Origin: Neisseria macacae ATCC 33926
GTDB lineage: Bacteria; Pseudomonadota; Gammaproteobacteria; Burkholderiales; Neisseriaceae
Direction: 5' to 3'
Length of the DNA stretch: 64,000 nucleotides
Assembly (NCBI RefSeq): GCF_022749495.1
Contig: NZ_CP094241.1
Span: 682,001-746,000, forward strand
Shown here piece by piece: positions 52,442 to 60,460 of the stretch. How positions within the stretch are numbered: position 1 is the first letter of the stretch; each line of letters begins with the position of its first letter. The position numbers and the translations under genes are program-made. Below the pieces are notes generated by a model. The model was given only the letters and a program-made list of their open reading frames with translations. It was not told the DNA's origin and did not search any database.

Positions 52442-53152
52442 TTATGTCCAATCGTAAGTAAATAGAACAAGTCTGCTGATCGGCTCGTACAGCATGACAA
52501 TATTGTCTGCGCCATGGGAATAGGAATAACCGCAAGCTGAGGCGATATGGTAAAAACGATTGCCATTGTGGGTAATGGTGACGTTCCCGTCTTCGTCTTG
52601 CGTCATTTTGTAAGCAGACGGGATGTCGTCTGAGGTTGACCAGTTGCTACTTTCAATGCGTTCTCCACCCAAGCTGTTCAGAAATAATCCGTCATACTTG
52701 CTGAAATAGGGCTCTCCGTTGTAATCCCCTGTTTTTTCTTGAAATGCTTTTTTCTGTTCGGCATAGTTTTTCAGGTTTTCGGCAAAATATTTTTCCAAAT
52801 ACGGATCGGTCAGCAAATGTTTGTTGGCCGGACTGCGGAGAAAATAACGCTCGTCACCCAAGAATTCGTAACGGTTGTCTTCAGTCAAGCGGAATGAAAG
52901 CCAGTTAATTCCGATAAATTCATTATGGGCGAACTGCGTCAGCTCGCCGATTAAGCCGTCGCCCGGTTCCTGCGGATTGATCAAATGCAGCGTTATGCCT
53001 TTCCATTCGGGATTGATTTCCACTAAGTCGATACTGATACAAGGCAGAAAATGTTCTTTCAACCATGGCTGCTTTTCGGAAAATACAGTTTCGGCTTCAG
53101 GAAATGCATGTAGGTTTTCATTTAGTTCGTTAATGATTTCGCGATAATTCAT
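52442..53152 (-). CDS. Unknown soluble protein, operon with the TPR gene
   Basis: 236 residues, acidic and Tyr/Trp/Phe-rich, no signal peptide or membrane segment; starts MNYREIINELNENLHAFPEA and ends LFTYDWT. No family recognised. The pairing with a TPR gene and a nearby lipoprotein in an accessory region next to Hint genes would fit an immunity-type cluster; this is inference only. Confidence 0.65.
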   Translation of the reverse strand: MNYREIINELNENLHAFPEAETVFSEKQPWLKEHFLPCISIDLVEINPEWKGITLHLINPQEPGDGLIGELTQFAHNEFIGINWLSFRLTEDNRYEFLGDERYFLRSPANKHLLTDPYLEKYFAENLKNYAEQKKAFQEKTGDYNGEPYFSKYDGLFLNSLGGERIESSNWSTSDDIPSAYKMTQDEDGNVTITHNGNRFYHIASACGYSYSHGADNIVMLYEPISRLVLFTYDWT

Positions 53153-53217
53153 GTTGTAGTCTTTATTGATGAGGGTTGGTTTATGTTGATGATGGATAAA
53201 GTTTCAATCCGAAATCC

Positions 53218-53258
53218 AGGTCGTCTGAAAAACGGATTTTAAATTTCAGACGACCTGA
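53218..53258. terminator. Paired-DUS hairpin between two minus-strand accessory genes
   Basis: Inverted DUS pair with a 14-base loop. Confidence 0.6.
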
Positions 53259-53270
53259 ATCATAAACAGT

Positions 53271-53645
53271 TTATATGCAGCTGCCCAAGGCTTTCAGTTC
53301 TTTTTTAACCACTTGCTTTTGCTCATTGGTTTGGATGGTCAAAGATAAGAAATAAGCATCGCAAGGGCTGAATTTGGACCAATGTTTTTTTACGGGGAAA
53401 TGGCCTTCGGGCAGGTTGGAACTGTAATAATGGTCAGGTTCTTGAAACGCCAGTTTTAATCCGTATTTGGTTTGCCAGTCGTGCAGTTGCGCTTCAGTTG
53501 CGCCGATTGGAAGGCTGTCCAGCCGCTGCTGCCACATTTGTTTGCTGCGCGCCAATCCTTGGCGGTCGTAATCAATGCTAGAGCCGCAGGCGGTAAGTGA
53601 AAGACCGGTGATGAGCAATAATAAAGATGAGGTAAGGCGTACCAT
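53271..53645 (-). CDS. Unknown lipoprotein
   Basis: 124 residues. Lipobox LSLTACGSS (Cys20). The mature part includes LPIGATEAQLHDWQTKYGL, a pattern seen in small BamE-like lipoproteins, and two further cysteines (SPCDAYF, ALGSC) that could form a disulfide. Function unknown. Confidence 0.7.
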   Translation of the reverse strand: MVRLTSSLLLLITGLSLTACGSSIDYDRQGLARSKQMWQQRLDSLPIGATEAQLHDWQTKYGLKLAFQEPDHYYSSNLPEGHFPVKKHWSKFSPCDAYFLSLTIQTNEQKQVVKKELKALGSCI

Positions 53646-53818
53646 TTATGAATGTCCTTAGATGATGGTTTGAAACGATTGGCTTTCAGACGACCTTTTA
53701 TGCTTTCGATTCATTCTGAGTCAGGGTCAATATTATTATCAAGAAAACGGTCTTTGTCAGCCATAAATATATTTTCTCATTTAAAATATGCATATTGACC
53801 AACCGTTAAGGAAACAAT

Positions 53819-53869
53819 ATGGAAATGCCTTCTATTCAGCTTTTTGAAGATTACTACATGATTTTTTAA
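53819..53869 (+). other. 16-residue open frame with good ribosome site (gene remnant?)
   Basis: TTAAGGAAACAAT precedes ATG; the frame reads MEMPSIQLFEDYYMIF and stops. A strong ribosome site with a very short frame suggests the cut-off start of a lost gene or a leader peptide. A DUS pair follows at 53893-53935. Confidence 0.25.
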
Positions 53870-53892
53870 CCATGTTTGGCAGCATAATGTAA

Positions 53893-53935
53893 AAAGGTCG
53901 TCTGAAAAACCAAATCTGTTTTCAGACGACCTTAC
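53893..53935. terminator. Paired-DUS hairpin before the Hint genes
   Basis: AAAAAGGTCGTCTGAAAA and inverse. Confidence 0.6.
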
Positions 53936-54009
53936 AAGTGATACGAGGTGTCTATATAGCCATCTCCTTTAATCAGAAACTTTTTAAAAACACAATTTCG
54001 GGAAACAAT

Positions 54010-54945
54010 ATGAACAAATTGAATGGACAACACGCCGTAGAAAACGCCCTATCCTCCGGCATGGGCTGCTTTATAAAGGGCACTTTGGTAGAAACGGAAG
54101 AAGGCTGGACGCCGATAGACGAGTTGAAGGTGGGCGACCTTGTCATGTCGCGTCCTGAAAACGGCATCGGTGAGGCCGTGCCCAAGCGGGTGGTGAACAC
54201 CTTCAGCTATGAAGACAAGGAAGTGGTGATGTTGAATTTCTCCCAATTCCCCGAAAGGAACGGGGGGGGGGCGGGAGCCCTGGTCGTTACTCCGAACCAC
54301 CCGTTCTACGTGTACGGCGTCATCACCAACCTGATTCTTGAGCATCCTAAATTCGGTAAGCTCGGCGCCTATTGGAAGGGCTGCGATTACGACGACGGCG
54401 AAGACATGTTTGCTGGGGATGAAGGTAGGGCGAGATACGAAGCCCTGTGGGCATTTAAGCACACGCCCTATGAAATGCGGCTGTACGAACAGCCGGTGTG
54501 GAAGCGCGCCGACCAGCTTGAGCGCGGCGATGTGGTGTTGGGGTATGAAAATGATTATAAGGATTACTATGTAGTAGAGGATTACCGCCCGCTGTATGCT
54601 TACCGCGATACCGACCAGGCATGGATACAGCCGACCAATCTGGCCTACGGCTGGAAAGAGTCGGATTTAGGCAACACCTATGAGATGGTGCTGAATGAAG
54701 AATCGCGGAACCGTCCGACATTGGATTGGGCGGACGTGCCGAACGACGAGAACCTGCTGTATGTGGACGAGAACGGACAACGGCATTACCGCCGCTACCG
54801 CACCACGGTCTACAACATCGAGGTCGAGGATTACCATACCTACTGTGTCGATTATCCGGGCATCCTGGTGCACAACCAGAATTGCGGCGCAGAGCGGCGC
54901 AGCCGGGTGGACAGTCTGGAAATCCGCGACGGCGGGCAACCGTAA
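54010..54945 (+). CDS. Orphan Hint (intein-like) domain protein with a G10 tract, copy 1
   Basis: 311 residues. After a short leader (MNKLNGQHAVENALSSGMG) comes a complete Hint domain of the polymorphic-toxin type: Cys20 in GCFIKGTLVETEEGWTPIDE, LKVGDLVMS, the block-B TPNHPFYV, and the C-terminal YNIEVEDYHTYCV...ILVHNQNC (His-Asn then Cys). Such domains self-cleave and normally sit between a secreted toxin body and its toxic tip. Here there is no export domain before and only 22 residues (ending RDGGQP) after. A run of ten G at 54262-54271 lies in frame; a change in its length would stop the protein. GGGAAACAAT precedes the ATG. Confidence 0.82.
   Translation: MNKLNGQHAVENALSSGMGCFIKGTLVETEEGWTPIDELKVGDLVMSRPENGIGEAVPKRVVNTFSYEDKEVVMLNFSQFPERNGGGAGALVVTPNHPFYVYGVITNLILEHPKFGKLGAYWKGCDYDDGEDMFAGDEGRARYEALWAFKHTPYEMRLYEQPVWKRADQLERGDVVLGYENDYKDYYVVEDYRPLYAYRDTDQAWIQPTNLAYGWKESDLGNTYEMVLNEESRNRPTLDWADVPNDENLLYVDENGQRHYRRYRTTVYNIEVEDYHTYCVDYPGILVHNQNCGAERRSRVDSLEIRDGGQP
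54262..54271 (+). repeat. Ten-G tract inside the Hint gene
   Basis: Homopolymer of a length that is typically phase-variable in Neisseria. Codes for the GGG of RNGGGAG. The second Hint gene has the tract broken (GGGGGAGGGG). Confidence 0.85.
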
Positions 54946-54962
54946 CGCCGCTGTTTGCAACA

Positions 54963-54991
54963 GAGGTCGTCTGAAATTTTCAGACGACCTA
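54963..54991. terminator. Paired-DUS hairpin between the Hint genes
   Basis: GGTCGTCTGAAA-TTTCAGACGACC with almost no loop. Confidence 0.6.
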
Positions 54992-55071
54992 ATGAGCGGC
55001 AATGAATGGGTATTTATCATAGCTATTTTTTCCAATCAGAAACTTTTAAAAACACAATTTCGGGAAACAAT

Positions 55072-55995
55072 ATGAACAAATTGAATGGACAACACGCCGT
55101 AGAAAACGCCCTAACCTCCGGCATGGGCGGCTTTATGAAGGGCACCTTGGTAGAAACGGAAGAAGGCTGGACGCCGATAGACGAGTTGAAGGTGGGTGAT
55201 TTGGTGATGTCTCGCCCTGAAAACGGCATCGGCAAGGCCGTTCCCAAGCGGGTGGTGAATACCTTCCGTTATGAGGACAAGGAAGTGGTAATGCTGAAAT
55301 TTTCTTGTTTCCCTAACCGAAATGGGGGAGGGGCAACCTTGGTCGCCACCCCAAACTACCCGTTCTGCGTGTACGGCGTGGTCACCAACCTGATTCTTGA
55401 GCATCCCAAATTCGGTAAGCTCGGTGCCTATTGGAAGGGCTGCGATTACGACGATGGCGAATATGTGTTTGCCGGAGATGAAGGCAGGGCGAGATACGAA
55501 GCCCTGTGGGCATTTAAGCACACTCCCTATGAAATGCGGCTGTACGAACAGCCGGTGTGGAAGCGCGCCGACCAGCTCGAGCGCGGCGATGTGGTTCTGG
55601 GCCTTGAAAACGATTATTACGTGGTGGAGGATTACCGCCCGCTGTATGCCTACCGTGATACCGACCAAGCTTGGATACAGCAGACCAATTTGGCCTACGG
55701 CTGGGAGCAGTCGGAACTGGGAGAAAATTATAATATGGTGCTGAATGAAGAATCTCGGCATCGTCCGACATGGGATTTGATGGATGTGCCGAACGATGAG
55801 AACCTGCTATATGTGGATGAGGACGGACAGCGGCATTACCGCCGCTACCGCACCACGGTCTACAACATTGAGGTTGAGGATTACCACACCTATTGCGTCG
55901 GTTATCAATGTATCTTGGTACACAACCAGAATTGCGGCGCAGAGCGGCGCAGCAGGGTGGACAGCCTAGAAATCCGCGACGGCGGGCAACCATAA
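55072..55995 (+). CDS. Orphan Hint-domain protein lacking catalytic residues, copy 2
   Basis: 307 residues, about 85 percent like copy 1 by eye, and preceded by the same 45-base leader (AACACAATTTCGGGAAACAA). The Hint nucleophile Cys20 is replaced by Gly (GMGGFMKGTL) and the block-B histidine by Tyr (TPNYPFCV). The C-terminal VHNQNC and the tail are unchanged. By family knowledge it should not self-cleave. The frame is intact. It may be a donor for gene conversion, or a decaying copy. Confidence 0.8.
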   Translation: MNKLNGQHAVENALTSGMGGFMKGTLVETEEGWTPIDELKVGDLVMSRPENGIGKAVPKRVVNTFRYEDKEVVMLKFSCFPNRNGGGATLVATPNYPFCVYGVVTNLILEHPKFGKLGAYWKGCDYDDGEYVFAGDEGRARYEALWAFKHTPYEMRLYEQPVWKRADQLERGDVVLGLENDYYVVEDYRPLYAYRDTDQAWIQQTNLAYGWEQSELGENYNMVLNEESRHRPTWDLMDVPNDENLLYVDEDGQRHYRRYRTTVYNIEVEDYHTYCVGYQCILVHNQNCGAERRSRVDSLEIRDGGQP

Positions 55996-56011
55996 TGCCG
56001 CTGTTTGCAAC

Positions 56012-56043
56012 AAAGGTCGTCTGAAACTTTCAGACGACCTTTG
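56012..56043. terminator. Paired-DUS terminator between Hint copy 2 and the parE fragment
   Basis: CAAAGGTCGTCTGAAA and its inverted copy; GTC dialect. Confidence 0.65.
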
Positions 56044-56064
56044 TTGCTTTTCAAACCAACGGCA

Positions 56065-56545
56065 TCAAATATCCAATTCCGCCGTATCGCCTTCGCGTTC
56101 CATCCATGCGCGGCGGGCGGCGGCTTCGCCTTTGCCCATCAGTTTGACGAAGATGTCGCGTGTTTCGTCATCCGCGCCTTCGGGGATTTGCACCTGCAAC
56201 AGGCGGCGGGTGTCGGGGTGCATGGTGGTGTCTTTGAGCTGGTCGGGGTTCATCTCGCCCAAGCCTTTGAAACGGCTGATGGAATAGGTGGTTTCTTTGA
56301 CGCCTTCTTTTTGTAGCCGCTCCAAGATGCTGTCGAGTTCGTTTTGGTCGAGGGCGTAGAATTTGCGGGCGGGTTTGCTTTTGCCTTGTGCGTTGACATC
56401 GACGCGGAACAGTGGCGGCTGGGCGACGTAGATGTGTCCGTCGGCGACCAGTTTCGGGAAGTGGCGGTAGAACAGGGTCAGCAGTAAAACTTGAATATGC
56501 GAGCCGTCCACGTCGGCATCGGACAGAATGGCGATTTTGCCGTAG
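56065..56545 (-). pseudogene. Duplicated 3' end of parE
   Basis: The last 160 codons of topoisomerase IV subunit B, from YGKIAILSDADVDGSHIQ to the end GDTAELDI. 56067-56545 matches 57668-58146 of the complete gene (offset 1601 bases) with few changes; at protein level one difference is seen (ETTYS against ETAYS). Homology ends sharply at 56545. The open frame runs on to 56619 through unrelated DNA, but the ATPase domain is missing, so it cannot work as ParE. Confidence 0.9.
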
Positions 56546-56587
56546 ACGCGCAGCTGGCCGAATGGCTTTTGAGCCGGTAAGCACTTC

Positions 56588-56635
56588 CAAAAAAGGCAGC
56601 CTGAAAACGCATCCAACACGTTTTCAGGCTGCCTT
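56588..56635. terminator. Paired Kingella-type DUS terminator after the GST gene
   Basis: AAAAAAGGCAGCCTGAAAACG and inverse; same architecture as the GTC pairs but another dialect. Confidence 0.7.
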
Positions 56636-56639
56636 TACT

Positions 56640-57299
56640 TTACTGCGCGATCCCCATTTTCGCCATTTCCTTTTCCACCCAAGCCATGGTTTCGCCAAAG
56701 GCGGGGCGGGCGGTGTGGCGGGCGATGTAGGCATCAAACACATCGCAGGCGATGCCTTCCACGGGTTTCACACGGGTGAACTGCACCAGCAGCATGGTGT
56801 AGTAGAGGTCCAGCGCGGAAAACTGCTTGCCGACGATAAAGTCGTGCTGCGCCAGATGGTTGCGCAATACGCCGAAGGCGGTATCCAAATCGCCGTAGCC
56901 GATACCTTTGCGCCGCAGGGCATCGCTGGGAACTTGGAAGAAGCGGTCAAACGCGGCGTATTCCAAATTGATGGCGAAGCAGAGCCAGCGGTAGTATTCG
57001 CCCCGCGCCAAGCTGTCGGCGGCGGGAATCAGACCGCGTTCGGGAAACTGCTCGGCAAGGAAGGTGATGATGGCGGCTGTTTCGGTGATGACGGCGTCGT
57101 CTGCTTTGAGCGCGGGCACTTTGCCCATTGGGTTGACGGCGAGGTAGTCGGCGGACTTCACGGCGAGGTGGTCGGTAGATTTCGTTGTGTCGTCGTAGGA
57201 AATCAGCACGGTGTCAAACGTTGCGCCGCATTCTTTGAGCATCCAGACCACGCTCATGCCGCGCGATTTGGGGTGGGTGTAGAGGGTGAGGTTTTTCAT
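56640..57299 (-). CDS. Glutathione S-transferase family protein (horizontally acquired)
   Basis: 219 residues. N-terminal thioredoxin-like domain (MKNLTLYTHPKSRGMSVVWM, then NPMGKVPAL with the cis-proline and ITETAAIITFLAEQFP for glutathione binding) and an all-helical C-terminal domain with FSALDLYYTMLL. A small internal duplication DHLAVKSADYLAV is seen near 45-57. Substrate unknown. It lies inside a block with foreign uptake sequences between two copies of parE DNA. Confidence 0.88.
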   Translation of the reverse strand: MKNLTLYTHPKSRGMSVVWMLKECGATFDTVLISYDDTTKSTDHLAVKSADYLAVNPMGKVPALKADDAVITETAAIITFLAEQFPERGLIPAADSLARGEYYRWLCFAINLEYAAFDRFFQVPSDALRRKGIGYGDLDTAFGVLRNHLAQHDFIVGKQFSALDLYYTMLLVQFTRVKPVEGIACDVFDAYIARHTARPAFGETMAWVEKEMAKMGIAQ

Positions 57300-57404
57300 G
57301 GTGTTGCCTTTTTGGGTTGGGGGAAAACGTGATGATACACGAAGTGGGTGTCAGAATGTGTCAGCAGTGTGCGAAGTTAAAACTAACTTTCAGGCTGCCT
57401 TTTG

Positions 57405-57665
57405 GGTGGATAAGAACAAGGTTAGAGAATTATCGCCGTTGAATAAACAGCAGATTGTTTGATAACGGAAAGATGTAGTACTTTTTTGGGAAAATTAATG
57501 ATGAATCAGTCGGTTGGTCGGAGCGGTTTTGCAGGGTTTAACTGCTTCTCTATGTAATTTAACTTGAATATGAAATATGGCAATATCAGAGGCCGTCTGA
57601 AAACTCGAAATACGGCGGTTTAAATCGTTTACTTGTTTTCAGACGGCCTCTGACATGAAAACCGT
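57405..57665. other. Gap between the transferred block and parE
   Basis: AT-rich, no gene. Ends with a GCC-type DUS pair (57588-57652), which is the terminator of the complete parE and differs in dialect from the GTC pair behind the parE fragment. Confidence 0.6.
57588..57655. terminator. GCC-type paired-DUS terminator of parE
   Basis: GAGGCCGTCTGAAAAC and inverse with a 32-base loop. Confidence 0.65.
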
Positions 57666-59651
57666 TTAAATATCCAATTCCGCCGTATCGCCTTCGCGTT
57701 CCATCCATGCGCGGCGGGCGGCGGCTTCGCCTTTGCCCATCAGTTTGACGAAGATATCGCGTGTTTCGTCATCTGCGCCTTCGGGGATTTGTACCTGCAA
57801 CAGGCGGCGGGTGTCGGGGTGCATGGTGGTGTCTTTGAGCTGGTCGGGGTTCATCTCGCCCAAACCTTTGAAACGGCTGATGGAATAGGCAGTTTCTTTG
57901 ACGCCTTCTTTTTGCAGCCGTTCTAAAATACTGTCGAGTTCGTTTTGGTCGAGGGCGTAGAATTTGCGAGCGGGTTTGCTTTTGCCTTGTGCGTTGACGT
58001 CGACGCGGAACAGCGGCGGCTGGGCGACGTAGATGTGTCCGTCGGCGACCAGTTTCGGGAAGTGTCGGTAGAACAGGGTCAGCAGCAAAACTTGAATATG
58101 CGAGCCGTCCACGTCGGCATCGGACAGAATGGCGATTTTGCCGTAGCGCAGGCCGCTTAAGTCGGGATGGTCGTTGATGCCGTGCGGATCGACGCCGATG
58201 GCGACGGAAATGTCGTGGATTTCGGCGTTGCCGAAGAGTTGGTCGGGGTGGACTTCAAAGCTGTTGAGCACTTTGCCGCGCAGGGGCAGGATGGCCTGTG
58301 TGGCTTTGTCGCGGGCGAGTTTGGCGGAGCCGCCGGCGGAATCGCCTTCGACGAGGAAGAGTTCGTTTTCGCGGATGTCTTCGCTTTCGCAGTCGGTCAG
58401 TTTGCCGGGCAGGACGGCGACGCCGCTGCCTTTTTTCTTTTCGATTTTCTTAACCGAACGCATCCGCGCCTGTGCCTGACGGATGGCGAGTTCGGCGATT
58501 TTTTTGCCGAAGTCCACGTTTTGGTTCAGCCACAATTCCAAAGGGTCGCCCGATACGGTGGCGACGAGTTTCAGCGCGTCGCGGTTGGTCAGCTTGTCTT
58601 TGGTCTGACCTTGGAATTGCGGGTCGAGGACGCGGGCGGAGAGGACGAAGGCGGTTTTGCTGAACACATCGTCGCTTTGTACTTTTACGCCGCGCGGTAG
58701 GAGGTTGTGCAGGTTGATGAAGTTGTTGACGGCGTTGAACACGGCTTGTTTCAAGCCTGCTTCGTGCGTGCCGCCCAGCGGGGTGGGGATGAGGTTGACG
58801 TAGCTTTCGTTGGCGCACGAGCCTTCTTCCAGCCAGGTCAGGGCAAAGGCGGCGCCTTCGCCGATGCTGAAATCACCGTTGTGGTCGTCTGAAATGTAGT
58901 TTTCGCAAGAGAACAGCGGTACGGCTTCCTGCGCGTCGGCAATCAGGTCGGTCAAATAGCTTTTCAGACCGTCGGGGTAGTGCCAGGTTTGGGTATGCGC
59001 TTCGTCTTCGCCTTTGACCGGACGGGTCAGGGAAACGCGCACGCCCGGCAGCAGCACGGCTTTGGCGCGCAGCAGGCGTTCGAGTTCGGGGATGCTGTAA
59101 TTCGGGCTTTCAAAATATTTGCCGTCCGGCCAGACGCGCACTTCGGTGCCGCTGTCTTTGACGGCGCATTTGCCCACTTCCGCCAACGGTTCGACCACAT
59201 CGCCGCCGGCAAACACAATGCGGTGGATTTTGCCTTCGCGTTTGACGGTGACCTCAAGGCGGGTGGAGAGGGCGTTGGTGACGGATACGCCCACGCCGTG
59301 CAGGCCGCCTGAAAAGGCATACGCGCTGCCGCCGTCTTTTTTGTTGAACTTGCCGCCCGCGTGCAGACGGGTGAACACGAGTTCGACCACGGGCACGCCT
59401 TCGACAGGATGCAGCCCGACGGGAATGCCGCGTCCGTTGTCGCACACGGACAGCGAACCGTCGTCGTGGATGCGCACGTTGATTTCAGTGGCGAAACCGC
59501 CCAACGCCTCGTCCGCCGCGTTGTCGATGACTTCTTGGCAGATGTGGGTCGGGCTGTCGGTGCGGGTGTACATGCCGGGACGTTCTTTGACCGGCTCCAA
59601 GCCTTTGAGGACGGTGATGCTGGATTCGCTGTATTGGTTGTTTTTAGTCAT
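57666..59651 (-). CDS. parE: DNA topoisomerase IV subunit B
   Basis: 661 residues. ATPase subunit that with ParC unlinks daughter chromosomes. GHKL ATPase motifs EVIDNAADEALGG (about 40), CDNGRGIPVG and GGLHGVGVSVTNAL; transducer domain; Toprim motifs LVEGDSAGGSAK (about 435) and DADVDGSH (about 510). Full length and intact. A second copy of its 3' end lies 1.6 kb downstream. Confidence 0.96.
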   Translation of the reverse strand: MTKNNQYSESSITVLKGLEPVKERPGMYTRTDSPTHICQEVIDNAADEALGGFATEINVRIHDDGSLSVCDNGRGIPVGLHPVEGVPVVELVFTRLHAGGKFNKKDGGSAYAFSGGLHGVGVSVTNALSTRLEVTVKREGKIHRIVFAGGDVVEPLAEVGKCAVKDSGTEVRVWPDGKYFESPNYSIPELERLLRAKAVLLPGVRVSLTRPVKGEDEAHTQTWHYPDGLKSYLTDLIADAQEAVPLFSCENYISDDHNGDFSIGEGAAFALTWLEEGSCANESYVNLIPTPLGGTHEAGLKQAVFNAVNNFINLHNLLPRGVKVQSDDVFSKTAFVLSARVLDPQFQGQTKDKLTNRDALKLVATVSGDPLELWLNQNVDFGKKIAELAIRQAQARMRSVKKIEKKKGSGVAVLPGKLTDCESEDIRENELFLVEGDSAGGSAKLARDKATQAILPLRGKVLNSFEVHPDQLFGNAEIHDISVAIGVDPHGINDHPDLSGLRYGKIAILSDADVDGSHIQVLLLTLFYRHFPKLVADGHIYVAQPPLFRVDVNAQGKSKPARKFYALDQNELDSILERLQKEGVKETAYSISRFKGLGEMNPDQLKDTTMHPDTRRLLQVQIPEGADDETRDIFVKLMGKGEAAARRAWMEREGDTAELDI

Positions 59652-59656
59652 AGGGG

Positions 59657-59699
59657 AAGAGGTCGTCTGAAAGGAAGAACAACGCTTTCAGACGACCTG
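59657..59699. terminator. Paired-DUS hairpin between rppH and parE
   Basis: Inverted DUS pair with extra CGCTTTC/GAAAGCG pairing. Confidence 0.6.
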
Positions 59700-59720
59700 A
59701 AAGCGTTGCGTTTCGTTATT

Positions 59721-60245
59721 TTATCGGTTGTCAACAGGCAGGCGCGCGGTAAAGTCTTCGTAGCTTTCCATGCCGCGCAGGAAGCGGGAGGAGAGTTCTT
59801 TTAATGCCCCCAAGTAAACGTCGCGTTTGAAATCAATCACTTCGTCAACGGGAGCCCAATATTGGTGCCAACGCCAGCCGTCAAATTCGGGATGGTGGCA
59901 GGCGCGCAGATTAATGTCGCTGTCGCGCCCGACCAGCCGCAAAAGATACCAAATCTGTTTCTGCCCGCGATACGAACCGCGCCATTCGCGGCGTACCCAG
60001 TGGCTCGGCACGTCGTAACGCAGCCAGTCGCGCGTGCGGCCGACGATTTTGATGTGTTGCGGCAGCAGCCCGACTTCTTCGTACAGCTCGCGGTACATGG
60101 CGGTTTCAGGGCTTTCGCCCGGCTTGATGCCGCCTTGCGGGAACTGCCAAGAATGTTCGCGCACACGCTTGCCCCAAAAGACTTCGTTGCGGTTGTTGAT
60201 TAAGATGATACCGACATTGGGGCGATAGCCTTCTCTGTCTAACAC
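59721..60245 (-). CDS. rppH: RNA pyrophosphohydrolase RppH
   Basis: 174 residues. Nudix enzyme that removes pyrophosphate from mRNA 5' ends to start decay. Nudix box GGIKPGESPETAMYRELYEEVG (G-x5-E-x7-REUxEExG; about residues 38-58). Start chosen at GTG 60245 (VLDREGYRPNVG), with AAGGG eight bases upstream and length equal to the meningococcal protein; a TTG at 60269 is less likely. Confidence 0.93.
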   Translation of the reverse strand: MLDREGYRPNVGIILINNRNEVFWGKRVREHSWQFPQGGIKPGESPETAMYRELYEEVGLLPQHIKIVGRTRDWLRYDVPSHWVRREWRGSYRGQKQIWYLLRLVGRDSDINLRACHHPEFDGWRWHQYWAPVDEVIDFKRDVYLGALKELSSRFLRGMESYEDFTARLPVDNR

Positions 60246-60310
60246 GGTGTCGCCCTTCGTTAAATTCAATCGTGCGATTTTCCCATAAATCGGGCGGGTT
60301 TGACAAATCG

Positions 60311-60356
60311 GAGGTCGTCTGAAAATTTGTTATGCCTGTTTTCAGACGACCTTTTG
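60311..60356. terminator. Paired-DUS hairpin upstream of rppH
   Basis: Inverted DUS pair. Together with the nested Correia elements and a further DUS pair at 60791-60838 it fills the 60246-60844 gap, where no gene is seen. Confidence 0.55.
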
Positions 60357-60460
60357 GGGTTTGTGGGTAATGATAGGGACACAGGGTGCGTGGTTTGACG
60401 AGATGCTTTTGAAGAGCGGAATCTGTGGGTGAGATTTGAACTATGGATTTTTATTGGAAT

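Larger units (their letters stand above)
56546..57404. other. Transferred block with Kingella-type uptake sequences
   Basis: Between the parE fragment and about 57404 the uptake sequences are AGGCAGCCTGAA (pair at about 56588-56635, and one at about 57390-57403), the dialect I remember for Kingella, instead of AGGTCGTCTGAA. It contains one glutathione-transferase gene. The pattern shows DNA taken from a relative with another dialect. Confidence 0.75.

Noticed and set aside
56065..56619. Complete small gene made of the parE end plus foreign DNA
   Set aside because: The first 25 codons come from unrelated DNA next to the junction, no ribosome site is seen and the ATPase domain is missing; treated as a pseudogene.
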